Below, in pieces: positions 45,231-57,954 of a DNA stretch of 64,000 nt. The notes under the pieces are model-generated. The model searched no databases. It saw only the letters and a program-made list of their open reading frames with translations, and was not told the DNA's origin. The DNA is from Candidatus Paracaedibacteraceae bacterium (GTDB lineage Bacteria > Pseudomonadota > Alphaproteobacteria > Paracaedibacterales > Paracaedibacteraceae), in contig JAHBYI010000001.1 of NCBI GenBank assembly GCA_019636035.1, positions 613,508-677,507 on the forward strand, in the 5' to 3' direction. The stretch's first letter is position 1. Each line of letters starts with the position of its first letter. The position numbers and the translations under genes were made by a program.

Positions 45231-46535
45231 TTGCTAGGCTTAAGATTATCATCTTGCCTTGGGTTTACGTCTTTGCGAAAATTTATCATCAATAACGCCG
45301 AGGCATTTTTATTCCTTTTTGCTGCTTTCGCCTTTCAAATTTTTCGCCAATCGGTTCATGTGGATGAGGCGCGGTACCTTTCCTCAGCCTATGAGATGTA
45401 TCATTCCGGTTATTATCTGATTCCCCATCTCAATGGTTTGCCGTATAGCCATAAACCACCACTCTTACTGTGGATAACCTGTTTGTTGTGGAAAATCTTT
45501 GGGGTGACTGACTTTGTCGCTCGATTCATTCCGATACTCTCGACGCTGATGACATCTGTCTTGATTAGAAAGCTAGCGAGTCGTCAAGTACAGCAGATTT
45601 TTTTAGCAACAGGGTTTGTGTTTGTCTGGTCGCAGTTTTATATGTTTGATTGTCTGATGATGGTGTGGGTTACGCTCGGCTGGTATGCTCTTTTTAAGAA
45701 TCAACAGGGGGTTTTGAGTCTGGCCGTAACCTTGGGGCTATTAACAAAAGGGCCTGTTGTTTTTATTTATCTTATTCCTGCGGCTTTTTTCCTAAAACGC
45801 CCCCTGATCCTTGGTTTTCTGGGGGGAATAATCGCCCCCCTTCTCTGGCTTGTTGCGGCTATCGTTTATGGTGACGATTCTTACCGAGAGGCGTTGCTCT
45901 GGAAACAAACGGCAGGGCGTATCATCAATTCATTCCACCATCAGCGAGGGTGGTGGTTTTATGGGGGCATGCTGCCTATCGTGTTATTACCGTGGGTTGT
46001 TCTGCCAAGATTTTGGCAGAAAACTCATCAATCCGATGAGCATAAAGCAATTCTTAAAGCAACGCTAACAAGCCTTCTTTGCTTTCAACTGATCAGCTGC
46101 AAGCAGATTCATTATCTTTTGCCGATGATACCGATGCTGATGCTTGTGATATCAGAACACTTAAAAGGCATTTCTTTGCCAAGGATTATGGCTGTGAGTG
46201 GTGTTATCTATAGTTTTATTTTGATCTCGGGGGAATTTTTAATCCAAAAACGCTATCCCCTTTATCAGGTCTCTCATTGTGTTGATTCAACAGAACCTAT
46301 TACTCTTGTAACGCATCGGTATCGAGGAGAGTTTGGATTTCTGTTGCGTCAGCCTAAACTTAAAGTCATGTCTGAGGAAGAGTATCAACAGGCACCTCAG
46401 AAAGGGCAAGTGATTATCTACACAGAGTCTCCTCATTTATACCCTAAGGCAACTGCTGTTTTTGAGCAGAAAACGGGGCATTACTTATTGGTTGTGATTC
46501 CTGAGTCAACGCCGGTCTTAAATAACGTTTCTTGA
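45231..46535 (+). CDS. ArnT-like membrane glycosyltransferase (GT-C, polyprenyl-phosphate sugar donor)
   Basis: 434 residues, about 10-11 TM helices. The GT-C catalytic loop with the aspartate is in VDEARYLSSAYEMYHSGYYL, followed by HKPPLLLWITCLLWKIFG and LLTKGPVVFIYLIPAAFFL, all typical of ArnT/PMT-type enzymes that move a sugar from undecaprenyl phosphate onto lipid A or other acceptors. Shorter than ArnT (about 550), lacking much of the C-terminal domain. Start TTG 45231 just after carD; TTG 45273 also possible. Its last 92 bp overlap a convergent GT2 gene that probably makes its donor. Confidence 0.85.
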   Translation: MLGLRLSSCLGFTSLRKFIINNAEAFLFLFAAFAFQIFRQSVHVDEARYLSSAYEMYHSGYYLIPHLNGLPYSHKPPLLLWITCLLWKIFGVTDFVARFIPILSTLMTSVLIRKLASRQVQQIFLATGFVFVWSQFYMFDCLMMVWVTLGWYALFKNQQGVLSLAVTLGLLTKGPVVFIYLIPAAFFLKRPLILGFLGGIIAPLLWLVAAIVYGDDSYREALLWKQTAGRIINSFHHQRGWWFYGGMLPIVLLPWVVLPRFWQKTHQSDEHKAILKATLTSLLCFQLISCKQIHYLLPMIPMLMLVISEHLKGISLPRIMAVSGVIYSFILISGEFLIQKRYPLYQVSHCVDSTEPITLVTHRYRGEFGFLLRQPKLKVMSEEEYQQAPQKGQVIIYTESPHLYPKATAVFEQKTGHYLLVVIPESTPVLNNVS

Positions 46536-47214
46536 GCCATAAAACACCAATGAGATCAAAAATCCCAGACCATAATCGTCCCCAGAATCCATATTTGGAT
46601 TGACCTCGAATGCGAGGACGATGACTAACGGGGACATTGATGACGTTATATCCTGAAAATTGAAAGAGGGCAGGAAGGAATCTGTGGCAGTGATTAAATC
46701 GCGGCAGAGATAAAAAGACGGATTTCGGGAATAATTTGAGAGAACACCCTGTATCGAGACAATGGTCATCAAGGATAAGAATACGAATGTAATTAGCTAA
46801 ACGGGATGACAGTTTCTTAATCAATGAATCTTTGCGATTAATCCGATTGCCAAAGGCAACATGATTATTTTGATCAGCCAGAGCCATGATCAAGGCTGCA
46901 ATATCCTGAGGATTGTTCTGGCCATCCCCATCGAGCGTAATAATCCAATCATGGCGTGCCCGCAGAATCCCCGTATAGAGGGCGGAACTTTGGCCTTGGT
47001 TTGTTTGGTGATGGATTGGTATACAATTAGGGTACAACCGGCAAACATTTTCCAATTCTTGGGCTGTTTGGTCGGTGCTCCCGTCATTCACTAAAATAAG
47101 TTGCCAAGACGGAACAGTTTTTAAGGCATAAACGACTTCTTCTACGAGGGGCGTAATATTCCCATATTCATTATAAAAGGGAATAACCACAGATACCGCA
47201 GAAATCACAGCCAT
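46444..47214 (-). CDS. Family 2 glycosyltransferase (polyprenyl-phosphate sugar synthase type)
   Basis: 256 residues, dolichyl-phosphate-mannose synthase/ArnC-like GT2. N-terminal Rossmann VSVVIPFYNEYGNITPLVEE, LILVNDGSTDQTAQ, catalytic DGDGQNNPQDI, then VPVSHRPRIRGQSKYGFWGR. No C-terminal TM pair, so probably membrane-associated at the surface. It would charge undecaprenyl phosphate with a sugar, then used by the ArnT-like enzyme encoded opposite. Overlaps the DUF155 gene by 10 bp upstream and the ArnT-like gene by 92 bp downstream. Confidence 0.9.
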   Translation of the reverse strand: MAVISAVSVVIPFYNEYGNITPLVEEVVYALKTVPSWQLILVNDGSTDQTAQELENVCRLYPNCIPIHHQTNQGQSSALYTGILRARHDWIITLDGDGQNNPQDIAALIMALADQNNHVAFGNRINRKDSLIKKLSSRLANYIRILILDDHCLDTGCSLKLFPKSVFLSLPRFNHCHRFLPALFQFSGYNVINVPVSHRPRIRGQSKYGFWGRLWSGIFDLIGVLWLKKRYLRPALTQESQPISNAPFSAQKQQLP

Positions 47215-48029
47215 TTCAAAACGTCTTTTAATAAGGTTAGAACAACTTCAGAAACAATGAGTAAGATAATAATCCATTCCAACCGTGAGGAGTGAAGATG
47301 TTTTAATTCGTCAGAAAGTATTTCATATAACTCGTGAAGAATTGAAAGACGTTGATTGAGGATATTGGTTCGTGTTGTGATATCAAGATAGCTTGATGCC
47401 ATGTGGTAATAGGCTTCATAACTTGGACGACGCCAGAAAAACTCAGGGGTATCTAACAAATCGCTGTGCAGATTGATGGAGTGTCTTTCCGCAAAAAGAG
47501 CCCCAACCTTACGTGAAAGTTGCTGGCGTGACAAACTTGTCTTTCCTTTTGTAGCAAGTTCTTCGGGAAGGTGTTTGCTCTTTTGGATGGCAACAGCAAT
47601 TCGATCTTCAAAAACCGCAAGTTTAACAGATTGAGACAATCCATAGGACAGGGATAATTTTAGAAGGGGGTCATCTCTGTCGAGTAGGATTAAGTCTTCT
47701 TCTTCAATAATTGTTGATTCCCGAGAATACTCATAAAAACACTCATCCAGCACAATATTAGGGACAAGTTTAAGTGTCGCCGGTTCTGCCAGATCAAGGA
47801 GATCTTTGATTTCGGGGTGATCTAATCCCCAAAAAACTGCACAACCATAGGTAAAAAAGAAAGCATGACCGATGTAGTTATCAAGAGGGTATTCAACGTG
47901 AATAACCTCATCATAAAATCTCGGATCTAAGCCTTTGGCTCGGAAAATGCGAGCTAATTCGTCAATTTGGTAGCTGTCCGCTAAACAATAAGAAGCGCAC
48001 AACCGTTTTATACTATTCAATTCAGTCAT
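47205..48029 (-). CDS. DUF155/RMND1-family membrane protein
   Basis: 274 residues of the RMND1/Sif2/Sif3 (DUF155) family. FFFTYGCAVFWGLDHPEI, then VKLAVFEDRIAVAIQKSKHL, HSDLLDTPEFFWRRPSYEAY and TTRTNILNQRLSILHELYEI are typical, with one C-terminal TM helix (WIIILLIVSEVVLTLL). Mitochondrial RMND1 supports mitochondrial translation; the bacterial role is unknown. It is the first gene of a two-gene transcript with the GT2. Confidence 0.9.
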   Translation of the reverse strand: MTELNSIKRLCASYCLADSYQIDELARIFRAKGLDPRFYDEVIHVEYPLDNYIGHAFFFTYGCAVFWGLDHPEIKDLLDLAEPATLKLVPNIVLDECFYEYSRESTIIEEEDLILLDRDDPLLKLSLSYGLSQSVKLAVFEDRIAVAIQKSKHLPEELATKGKTSLSRQQLSRKVGALFAERHSINLHSDLLDTPEFFWRRPSYEAYYHMASSYLDITTRTNILNQRLSILHELYEILSDELKHLHSSRLEWIIILLIVSEVVLTLLKDVLKWL

Positions 48030-48169
48030 AGGGACAATATACCATAGGGATGAAAAAAAAGCGAATTTTCAAAAAAGTAAAACCTGAAGTGCGTCTCACT
48101 TGAGTTAATTTTAGAATAACTCTATCTTATAAGTAATAGTGCTTTCTATATTTTTTCGGAGGGATCGTT

Positions 48170-50854
48170 ATGACCAAGTGTCTGGATACGCTTAATACCA
48201 AATCGACGTTAGAAATTGCCGGTAAAACCTATACTTATTTTAGTTTGCCCAAGGCAGAAAACGCCGGTGCTGGTGAAATATCAAAACTGCCTTACACGAT
48301 TAAGGTTCTGGTTGAAAATCTCTTACGTCACGAAAATGGTAAAAGCGTTACGATCACAGATATTTATGCTGCGGCTAAACTCCCTGGTAAGGGAAAATCC
48401 CATGACGAAATTGCTTTTTCGCCGGCTCGTGTCTTGATGCAAGATTTTACGGGTGTTCCTGCTGTTGTGGATTTGGCAGCGATGCGTGATGCGATGAAGG
48501 CTTTGGGGGGTGATCCTGAAAAAATTAATCCGTTAATCCCTGTCGATTTAGTTATTGATCATTCGGTTATGGTTGATTATTACGCTGAAACGGGGGCTTT
48601 TGAGAAAAACGTTGATTTGGAATATGAACGGAATGCGGAACGCTATAAGTTCTTGAAGTGGGGACAAACTGCCTTTAAGAATTTTCGTGTTGTTCCCCCG
48701 GGTACAGGGATTTGTCACCAAGTGAACTTAGAATACCTAGCACAAACAGTTTGGGTTTCTGAGAATGCTAAGGGTGAGCTTGTGGCCTATCCGGATACGC
48801 TTGTTGGTACAGACAGCCACACAACCATGGTGAATGGTCTTGCTGTTTTGGGTTGGGGTGTTGGCGGGATCGAAGCCGAAGCGGCTATGCTGGGGCAATC
48901 TCTTAGTATGTTATTGCCAAAAGTGGTTGGTTTTAAACTAACGGGTAAGCTTGCTGAGGGTGTAACCGCGACAGACTTGGTTTTAACTGTAACCAATATT
49001 TTGCGAGCCAAAGGTGTTGTTGGGAAATTTGTTGAATTTTATGGCAACGGTTTGGACAATCTGAGTTTGGCTGATCGGGCAACTATTGCCAATATGGCAC
49101 CGGAATATGGGGCAACATGCGGTTTCTTTCCTATTGATCAGGAGACATTGCGCTATCTTGAGTTTACGGGTCGGGATGCGGATCGTATTGCTTTGGTCGA
49201 AGCCTATGCCAAAGCCCAAGGTTTATGGCGTGATCAATCATCGGCTGATCCTGTTTATGATGAATGTGTTGAGTTGGATTTAGCTTCTGTGTTACCAACG
49301 ATAGCAGGGCCAAAACGACCACAGGATAAAGTTTTACTCAGTGATGCCAAAGCTTCTTGCCTCAGTACGCTTAATGCTGAGAATAAGGAAAACGCTGCAG
49401 GTGTTAAGATCGAGGGTAAAGATTATGATTTGAATAACGGTGATGTGGTTATTGCTGCGATTACGAGTTGTACCAATACGTCAAATCCGTCTGTGATGCT
49501 GGCGGCCGGTCTTGTTGCTCGTAAGGCTCATGCTTTGGGCTTGAAGCCAAAACCATGGGTAAAAACCTCGTTGGCTCCTGGCTCACAGGTCGTTACAGAC
49601 TATCTGGAAAAAGCCGGTTTGATGCGTGATCTTGATGCGATTGGATTTAATCTGGTTGGTTATGGGTGTACAACCTGTATTGGAAACTCTGGCCCGCTTA
49701 ACCCTGAACTGGCACAAGCTGTTGAGTCAGGTGATTTAAGTGTGGCGGGCGTCCTATCGGGAAATCGTAACTTTGAAGGGCGAATCAACCCGCACGTTAA
49801 GTTGAATTATTTGGCTTCACCACCGCTGGTTGTGGCCTATGCTTTGGCCGGATCCATGAAAATTGATTTAACGACCGAACCGTTGGGGATCTCAAAAGAG
49901 GGTAAGCCTGTCTATTTATCTGATATCTGGCCGTCTCAGGCTGAAATCAATGATATGTTAGCGCAATCCATGACACCGGAAATGTTCCGTCGGCGTTATT
50001 CTAACGTTTTCAAGGGAGATGAACACTGGCAAAAAATCGATACGACAGCATCGCAGACCTTTAGTTGGGATGATGCAAGTACCTATGTTAAGAACCCCCC
50101 TTATTTTGATGATATCAAGGAAGCCAGTCGTGCCGTTTCAAATATTGCCGGGGCAAAAATCTTAGCGTTACTTGGGGATAGCGTTACAACAGATCACATC
50201 TCACCAGCAGGAAGTATCAAAAAAGATGGGCCTGCTGGGGCTTATTTGGTGAGCCATTCTGTACAAACACAGGATTTCAACTCTTACGGTTCACGCCGAG
50301 GCAATCACGAGGTGATGATGCGCGGAACCTTTGCTAACATTCGATTGGCCAATGAAATGGTTCCTGAAAAAACAGGCGGTTATACGCGTATGACCAAAGA
50401 TGCTGACGTTATGCCCATTTATGATGCCTCTATGCAATTCCAAGAACAAGGAATGGCTTTGGTTGTTGTGGCCGGTAAAGAATACGGAACCGGATCATCC
50501 CGTGACTGGGCTGCTAAGGGGACACGATTGTTAGGTGTTAAAGCTGTTGTTGCAGAAAGTTTTGAGCGCATTCATCGATCGAATCTTGTGGGGATGGGTG
50601 TTTTGCCCCTTCAGTTTAAAGAAGGCGTGACGCGAAAGACCCTAGGATTAACAGGGTTTGAGACGGTGTCCATAACGGGATTGAATAATGGAATAACACC
50701 GGGAATGACCTTGACGTGTACGTTTACTAAAACGGATGGTACGGCTGTTCATACAGATGTTTTGTGCCGTGTGGATACCCAAGATGAAGTTGATTATTTT
50801 GATAACGGCGGAATCTTGACCTATGTTCTACGCCATTTGGCTAAGGCTGCATAA
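48170..50854 (+). CDS. acnA: Aconitate hydratase A
   Basis: 894 residues, full-length monomeric AcnA/IRP-type aconitase: citrate to isocitrate in the TCA cycle, with a [4Fe-4S] cluster held by Cys in [20 protein letters not shown] and [14 protein letters not shown]. Other marks: [35 protein letters not shown], and [26 protein letters not shown]. The cluster is NO-sensitive, a link to the RIC repair protein encoded at 26 kb. Single gene with a hairpin after it. Confidence 0.98.
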   Translation: MTKCLDTLNTKSTLEIAGKTYTYFSLPKAENAGAGEISKLPYTIKVLVENLLRHENGKSVTITDIYAAAKLPGKGKSHDEIAFSPARVLMQDFTGVPAVVDLAAMRDAMKALGGDPEKINPLIPVDLVIDHSVMVDYYAETGAFEKNVDLEYERNAERYKFLKWGQTAFKNFRVVPPGTGICHQVNLEYLAQTVWVSENAKGELVAYPDTLVGTDSHTTMVNGLAVLGWGVGGIEAEAAMLGQSLSMLLPKVVGFKLTGKLAEGVTATDLVLTVTNILRAKGVVGKFVEFYGNGLDNLSLADRATIANMAPEYGATCGFFPIDQETLRYLEFTGRDADRIALVEAYAKAQGLWRDQSSADPVYDECVELDLASVLPTIAGPKRPQDKVLLSDAKASCLSTLNAENKENAAGVKIEGKDYDLNNGDVVIAAITSCTNTSNPSVMLAAGLVARKAHALGLKPKPWVKTSLAPGSQVVTDYLEKAGLMRDLDAIGFNLVGYGCTTCIGNSGPLNPELAQAVESGDLSVAGVLSGNRNFEGRINPHVKLNYLASPPLVVAYALAGSMKIDLTTEPLGISKEGKPVYLSDIWPSQAEINDMLAQSMTPEMFRRRYSNVFKGDEHWQKIDTTASQTFSWDDASTYVKNPPYFDDIKEASRAVSNIAGAKILALLGDSVTTDHISPAGSIKKDGPAGAYLVSHSVQTQDFNSYGSRRGNHEVMMRGTFANIRLANEMVPEKTGGYTRMTKDADVMPIYDASMQFQEQGMALVVVAGKEYGTGSSRDWAAKGTRLLGVKAVVAESFERIHRSNLVGMGVLPLQFKEGVTRKTLGLTGFETVSITGLNNGITPGMTLTCTFTKTDGTAVHTDVLCRVDTQDEVDYFDNGGILTYVLRHLAKAA

Positions 50855-50860
50855 GGAAGA

Positions 50861-50902
50861 GCAGAAAGTGTGTAAAGAGTTATTCCTTTTTACACTTTCT
50901 GC
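50861..50902 (+). terminator. Hairpin after acnA, probable terminator or attenuator
   Basis: Perfect 11-bp stem GCAGAAAGTGT/ACACTTTCTGC with a 20-nt loop containing a T run; no T run follows the stem, so termination may be partial with readthrough into ymdB. Confidence 0.6.
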
Positions 50903-50932
50903 TTGAATCCGGGATAGTTTCACCCCATTCTT

Positions 50933-51775
50933 ATGGGTATGAATATTTTATTTTGCGGTGATGTCGTCGGCCGTTCCGGACGCGAAATTTTGTTGAAAAA
51001 GCTCCCTTATTTAAAAGCTGAGCTGAATCTTGATTTTGTCATTGTTAATGGGGAAAATGCAGCCCATGGCTTTGGGATCAACAAGGGTATCTGCCAAGAG
51101 CTGTTTGCAGCCGGGGTTGATGTCATTACTACGGGTAACCACATCTGGGATCAGCGCGATATCATGTCCTATATTGGGGGAGAGCCCCGTTTGTTGCGAC
51201 CCATTAATTACCCCGAAGGGGCACCTGGTCGTGGTTTTCATGTTTATCAGGATCGCAAAGGTCGCAAGGTATTGGTGATGAATGCCATGGGTCGTTTGTT
51301 CATGGAAACATTGGATGATCCTTTTGCGGCGGTTGATAAAGTTCTGAATACTCATCCTTTGGGGTATGCTGTTCAAGCTGTGATTGTTGATATGCACGCT
51401 GAAGCGACATCAGAGAAAATGGCCATGGGGCATTTCTGCGATAGTAGGGCATCCTTTGTGGTCGGAACCCACTCTCACATCCCGACAGCCGATGCGCAAA
51501 TCTTACCAAAGGGAACGGCTTATCAGACGGATGCGGGTATGTGCGGTGATTATAACTCGGTTATCGGCATGGACAAGGCATCCCCATTGCATAAATTCAC
51601 CCGCAAAACGCCCACAGAAAAAATGAGTCCTGCTCTTGGCGATGGCACCTTATGTGGTGTTTTCGTTCAGACAGACGATACGACTGGCAAGGCGACTCAT
51701 ATTGAACCCGTTCGTCTGGGAGCACGCTTGATTGAGGCAATGCCGCAGTTGTCACAATTGCAAGCTGTGGGTTGA
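50933..51775 (+). CDS. ymdB: YmdB-type metallophosphoesterase (TIGR00282)
   Basis: 280 residues. Di-metal phosphodiesterase motifs: FCGDVVGRSGRE (Asp), VNGENAAHGFGI (NxE), TGNHIWDQRD (GNH), VDMHAEATSEK and VGTHSHIPTADAQI (His ligands). The family hydrolyses 2',3'-cyclic nucleotides in Bacillus, where it affects biofilm choice. In alphaproteobacteria it is often beside 5-formyl-THF cyclo-ligase or a YebC gene; not so here. Start ATG 50933, or 50939; no clear SD. Confidence 0.93.
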   Translation: MGMNILFCGDVVGRSGREILLKKLPYLKAELNLDFVIVNGENAAHGFGINKGICQELFAAGVDVITTGNHIWDQRDIMSYIGGEPRLLRPINYPEGAPGRGFHVYQDRKGRKVLVMNAMGRLFMETLDDPFAAVDKVLNTHPLGYAVQAVIVDMHAEATSEKMAMGHFCDSRASFVVGTHSHIPTADAQILPKGTAYQTDAGMCGDYNSVIGMDKASPLHKFTRKTPTEKMSPALGDGTLCGVFVQTDDTTGKATHIEPVRLGARLIEAMPQLSQLQAVG

Positions 51776-51846
51776 GCAATAAAACTTTTCAAGATTCACT
51801 GTTTATTTGTATACTTTTTATAAGGTTATTCTATTCAGAGGTATGG

Positions 51847-52782
51847 ATGGACTTTATACGAAAGTTTCTGATCGGTTTCATCGTTTCTGGTTTATCCTTG
51901 GCAGAAGCGGTAGAAAAAAGTACCGTTGACGATTTAGAGCAAAGATTAGATTTCGTGATTATTAATTCAAGAGGGGAGATTGATACCCTTGTTGATCTTA
52001 ATATTCAATGGGTGACCGATGATTTAGAGAAGAGAGAGCGGTTTCTAAGAGTTTATCTTTTGGCAGAAGATGTAACCAATGCGAAAGCACAATACAATCT
52101 GGGATGTTACTATAATGGGTTTGATGACGTTGTTGCTCGTAATGAGTTTTTAGTTTTTTCCTGTTTTAAATTTGCTGCACAGTATGGTTTGCCCTTGGCT
52201 CAATACAATCTTGCTTTTCTGTATTCAAAAGGGATAGGAACGCCAAGAAATGTAGAAAAAGCTCTTGAATGGTTAAAGAAAGCAGCTGAGAGTAATGAAC
52301 CCTTTTTCTTGAGTTCTTATGCATCTTTTCTTATTAATCATCCTCAGAAACCGGAACATCGGATTAAGGGGATGCGATTTTTGTTGGAGTTATCTCTTCA
52401 TACTTATGTCTCAGCACAGCGGGCTTTGGGCGAATTCTTGATGAAATTGGGTAGTCAAATTTTTGATCAGGGAAAAGCTTTATTGATCGAGTCAGCGATG
52501 AACAAAAATCAGATTGCGCAAAATAATCTTGCCATCATTACAGAACATTCCTGTGTTGTTAGCGATATCCGTGCAGCGAATTTTTACGATTGTTTTGCCT
52601 GCCAAACCCAAAATGATGAGCATATACGCCACTTAAAAACGCTTGCTCAAAATGGCGATAGTGTTGCTCAGAACGATTTGGGCATCATGCTCCTGAGAAT
52701 AGGATCGAGGGTCTATCACGGCGGTCAAGCTTGGCTCAATGAGGCTGTTAGAAATAGAACCCTCGGCATAGGAATACTTTAG
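51847..52782 (+). CDS. Secreted Sel1-repeat protein
   Basis: 311 residues from ATG 51847 (AGAGG five bases ahead). Signal peptide MDFIRKFLIGFIVSGLSLAEA. Sel1-like (TPR-type) repeats: NAKAQYNLGCYYNGFDD, LPLAQYNLAFLYSKGIGTPR followed by NVEKALEWLKKAAESNE, then weaker units near 205-300 (ISAQRALGEF, QIAQNNLAII, SVAQNDLGIML). Sel1 proteins mediate protein contacts, and those of Legionella (LpnE, EnhC) and amoeba symbionts are host-interaction factors. A longer frame from 51772 is not supported. Ends 4 bp into the convergent pip gene. Confidence 0.8.
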   Translation: MDFIRKFLIGFIVSGLSLAEAVEKSTVDDLEQRLDFVIINSRGEIDTLVDLNIQWVTDDLEKRERFLRVYLLAEDVTNAKAQYNLGCYYNGFDDVVARNEFLVFSCFKFAAQYGLPLAQYNLAFLYSKGIGTPRNVEKALEWLKKAAESNEPFFLSSYASFLINHPQKPEHRIKGMRFLLELSLHTYVSAQRALGEFLMKLGSQIFDQGKALLIESAMNKNQIAQNNLAIITEHSCVVSDIRAANFYDCFACQTQNDEHIRHLKTLAQNGDSVAQNDLGIMLLRIGSRVYHGGQAWLNEAVRNRTLGIGIL

Positions 52783-53732
52783 ACTGTTGTCCCTTTCACC
52801 CGTTCACAGGCTTTGACCAGTTCACGGCAAAGGGGCGGGTCATAGGCTGAGTGGCCGGCATCGGGAACGATAATATAATTTGCCTCAGGCCATTTCTCAA
52901 CCACCTCAGAGGCTGTAACAATCGGGCAAACAACATCATATCGTCCTTGAACAATGGTTGTTGGAATATGGCGGATTTTATGGATGTTATCCATCAGGAA
53001 ATTATCAGGCAGGAAAATATTGTTTGAAAAATAGTGGGCTTCCATGCGAGCCAGACCCAAGGCAACAACAGGATCTAAGAAGGAATTGACAGTGCCTTCA
53101 CTGGGCAATAAGGTTGCACATGCTCCTTCGTACTTGCTCCAGGCAAGAGCAGCAGGCATGTGAATTTCAGGATCTGAATTCATCAAGCGCGTATGATAGG
53201 ATTTTAATAAGTCATGACGTTCACCTTCGGGGAGAAACGTATTAAATTCATGCCATTGTTCTGGAAAAATGGTGCGCATGCCATATAAAAACCAGTCGAT
53301 TTCAGACGGTCGGCATAAAAAGATTCCCCGCAAGATCAGGCTTAAACAATGATCCGGGTGATGCTCAGCATAGGCAATGGCTAAGGTTGATCCCCATGAT
53401 CCGCCAAAAATGTGCCACTGATCAAGACCTAAATGACGGCGTAAGGTTTCTATATCTTGGATCAACAGCGGTGTTGTGTTGTTGCGAACTTCACCTAACG
53501 GTCGGGATCGTCCGGATCCGCGTTGATCAAAAACAATGATGCGGTAATAATCCGGGTCAAAAAAACGACGGGATGCGGGGCTTGATCCTGCTCCGGGGCC
53601 ACCATGAATAAAGATGATGGGCATTCCCTTTGGATTGCCGGACTCTTCCCAATAAATTTCATGGAGATCATCAACAGCTATGTGGCCTGACGTATAAGGT
53701 GAAATTTCAGGGTACAATGTATCGCGGAGCAT
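52779..53732 (-). CDS. pip: Proline iminopeptidase
   Basis: Alpha/beta hydrolase of peptidase family S33 that releases N-terminal proline from peptides. 317 residues. Oxyanion region FIHGGPGAGSSPASRRFFDP, nucleophile Ser in IFGGSWGSTLAIAYAEHHPD, Asp in VQGRYDVVCP and His in PDAGHSAYD. FDQRGSGRSRP is diagnostic of Pip. Likely used to break down imported or host-derived peptides. Confidence 0.96.
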   Translation of the reverse strand: MLRDTLYPEISPYTSGHIAVDDLHEIYWEESGNPKGMPIIFIHGGPGAGSSPASRRFFDPDYYRIIVFDQRGSGRSRPLGEVRNNTTPLLIQDIETLRRHLGLDQWHIFGGSWGSTLAIAYAEHHPDHCLSLILRGIFLCRPSEIDWFLYGMRTIFPEQWHEFNTFLPEGERHDLLKSYHTRLMNSDPEIHMPAALAWSKYEGACATLLPSEGTVNSFLDPVVALGLARMEAHYFSNNIFLPDNFLMDNIHKIRHIPTTIVQGRYDVVCPIVTASEVVEKWPEANYIIVPDAGHSAYDPPLCRELVKACERVKGTTV

Positions 53733-53810
53733 TATTTGGAACCTCGTTAATTAAATCTTTACTCGAATAACTATATCATTAAGTCATGGCAAAGTAATCA
53801 GGATGATGAT

Positions 53811-54701
53811 ATGTCAGGTAAAATTCAAGTTTATGGTGACGATAACACACAGCGAGCAGATCTTGCATACGTTCGTGAAGTGATGAGTCAACCCATTCTG
53901 ACACGAGAAAAAGAACAAGAACTCGCCCACGCTTGGCGCGATGAGGGTAATGAGCGTGCCTTACATGAATTGACAAAAGCGTACTCTCGTCTCGTGATCT
54001 CATCTGCTGTAAAATTCCGACACTATGGACTGCCCATTGCCGATCTGATTCAAGAAGGGAACGTTGGTCTGATGCAGGCTGCTGAGCGTTTTGAGCCAGA
54101 GCGAGATATTCGGTTTTCAACCTATGCTAAATGGTGGATTCGCTCGTTTATCCAAGATTATATCTTGCGAAATTGGTCGATTGTTCGCACAGGTTCAACC
54201 TCAGCCCAGAAACAACTTTTCTTTAACTTGCGCCGTTTGCGTTCGCAGTTAGCATCCATTACAACGGATACTTTGGAACCCGAAGACCGCGCAAAAATTG
54301 CCGATATTCTCCATGTCTCTATTCGTGATGTGGAAAATATGGAAAATCGTCTGTCGGGTCATGATTTATCTTTAAGCTCACCCTTGGGCGATGAAAGTAA
54401 TGAGGATTGGGTTGATACGCTGGTGGATCAAAATCCAAGCCCGGAAACAGAAGCTTTGGAGGAATACGATCGTTCCGTTCGGCGTCATTGGCTTGAATCA
54501 TCGCTGCGTCAGTTGCCAATTCGTGAACGTCAAATCATCCAGTGCCGCCATCTCAGCGACAGCCCCTTAACCTTAGAGCAAATCGGTGACATGATGAACA
54601 TCAGCAAAGAACGTGTCCGTCAGTTGGAGGTACGTGCTTTGCGGAAAATGAAACACCATTTAGCCAAGAACATCCACGACGTCAAAGAAGTCCTTTGGTA
54701 G
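53811..54701 (+). CDS. rpoH: RNA polymerase heat-shock sigma factor RpoH
   Basis: 296 residues. Region 2 (HELTKAYSRLVISSAVKFRH, DLIQEGNVGLMQAAERFEPE, FSTYAKWWIRSFIQDYILRN), the RpoH box QKQLFFNLRRLRSQ that separates sigma-32 from other sigmas, and region 4 (LTLEQIGDMMNISKERVRQL). AGGA precedes the ATG. It would direct chaperone and protease genes; conserved RpoH box implies DnaK/FtsH control. Converges with gyrB, 3 bp apart. Confidence 0.97.
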   Translation: MSGKIQVYGDDNTQRADLAYVREVMSQPILTREKEQELAHAWRDEGNERALHELTKAYSRLVISSAVKFRHYGLPIADLIQEGNVGLMQAAERFEPERDIRFSTYAKWWIRSFIQDYILRNWSIVRTGSTSAQKQLFFNLRRLRSQLASITTDTLEPEDRAKIADILHVSIRDVENMENRLSGHDLSLSSPLGDESNEDWVDTLVDQNPSPETEALEEYDRSVRRHWLESSLRQLPIRERQIIQCRHLSDSPLTLEQIGDMMNISKERVRQLEVRALRKMKHHLAKNIHDVKEVLW

Positions 54702-54704
54702 GTT

Positions 54705-57218
<2,514 letters not shown>

Positions 57219-57237
57219 TCATAATCCTAGCCAAAAA

Positions 57238-57954
57238 TCAACTAAAGCTATTCACAAGGCTTCCGGATAAAAGGTGCCAGCCGTCGATTAAGACAAAGAA
57301 AATGATCTTGAACGGCAAGGATATGGTAACAGGGGGCAACATCATCATTCCCATGGCCATCAGGACGGCCGCGACGACCAAATCGATGATTAAAAAGGGG
57401 ATGAAAATGAGAAACCCAATTTCAAAGGCTCGCTTGAGTTCGCTGATCATAAAAGCGGGCACTAAAATTTTTAAAGGGGTGTCCGTTGGTTTTTCTAATT
57501 TCTCAACCTTAGCTAAATCCATGAACAATCCCAGATCCTGTTCACGGACATTCTTGAGCATGAATTCACGAAAGGGCTCGACAGCCTTGGTGAGGGCTTC
57601 TTCTTCCTTAATTTTTTCTGCAATCAGCGGTGCAACGCCATTATCATAGGCTTTTTCAAAGGTTGGCCCCATGACAAATAGTGTTAAAAACATGGCAAGA
57701 CTGACAATGACCATGTTGGGTGGAGACTGTTGCAAGCCGATTGAATTTCGTAGAAAAGATAAAACCACAACCATTCGTGTGAATGATGTCACCATGATCA
57801 CTAGGGATGGTGCGACGCTTAAGACGGTAAAGACCAAAAACATTTGAATTAAGCGACCGCTAAAGGATCCGCCGGAATTCCCCATGTCTAAGGTGATGCT
57901 TTCAGCAAAAACGCCGGTTGTTAGGATGATGCCCCAAAGCAGTATTTTAATCAT
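57238..57954 (-). CDS. fliP: Flagellar export apparatus protein FliP
   Basis: 238 residues from ATG 57954, with CAGGAGAA four bases upstream; a longer frame from 58065 is rejected. Cleavable signal sequence (MIKILLWGIILTTGVFA), then the FliP core: SVAPSLVIMVTSFTRMVVVL, SFLRNSIGLQQSPPNMVIVS, ILVPAFMISELKRAFEIGF, and MGMMMLPPVTISLPFKIIFF. Forms the export gate pentamer with FliQ/FliR, whose genes are elsewhere. Overlaps fliO by 8 bp. Confidence 0.96.
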   Translation of the reverse strand: MIKILLWGIILTTGVFAESITLDMGNSGGSFSGRLIQMFLVFTVLSVAPSLVIMVTSFTRMVVVLSFLRNSIGLQQSPPNMVIVSLAMFLTLFVMGPTFEKAYDNGVAPLIAEKIKEEEALTKAVEPFREFMLKNVREQDLGLFMDLAKVEKLEKPTDTPLKILVPAFMISELKRAFEIGFLIFIPFLIIDLVVAAVLMAMGMMMLPPVTISLPFKIIFFVLIDGWHLLSGSLVNSFS

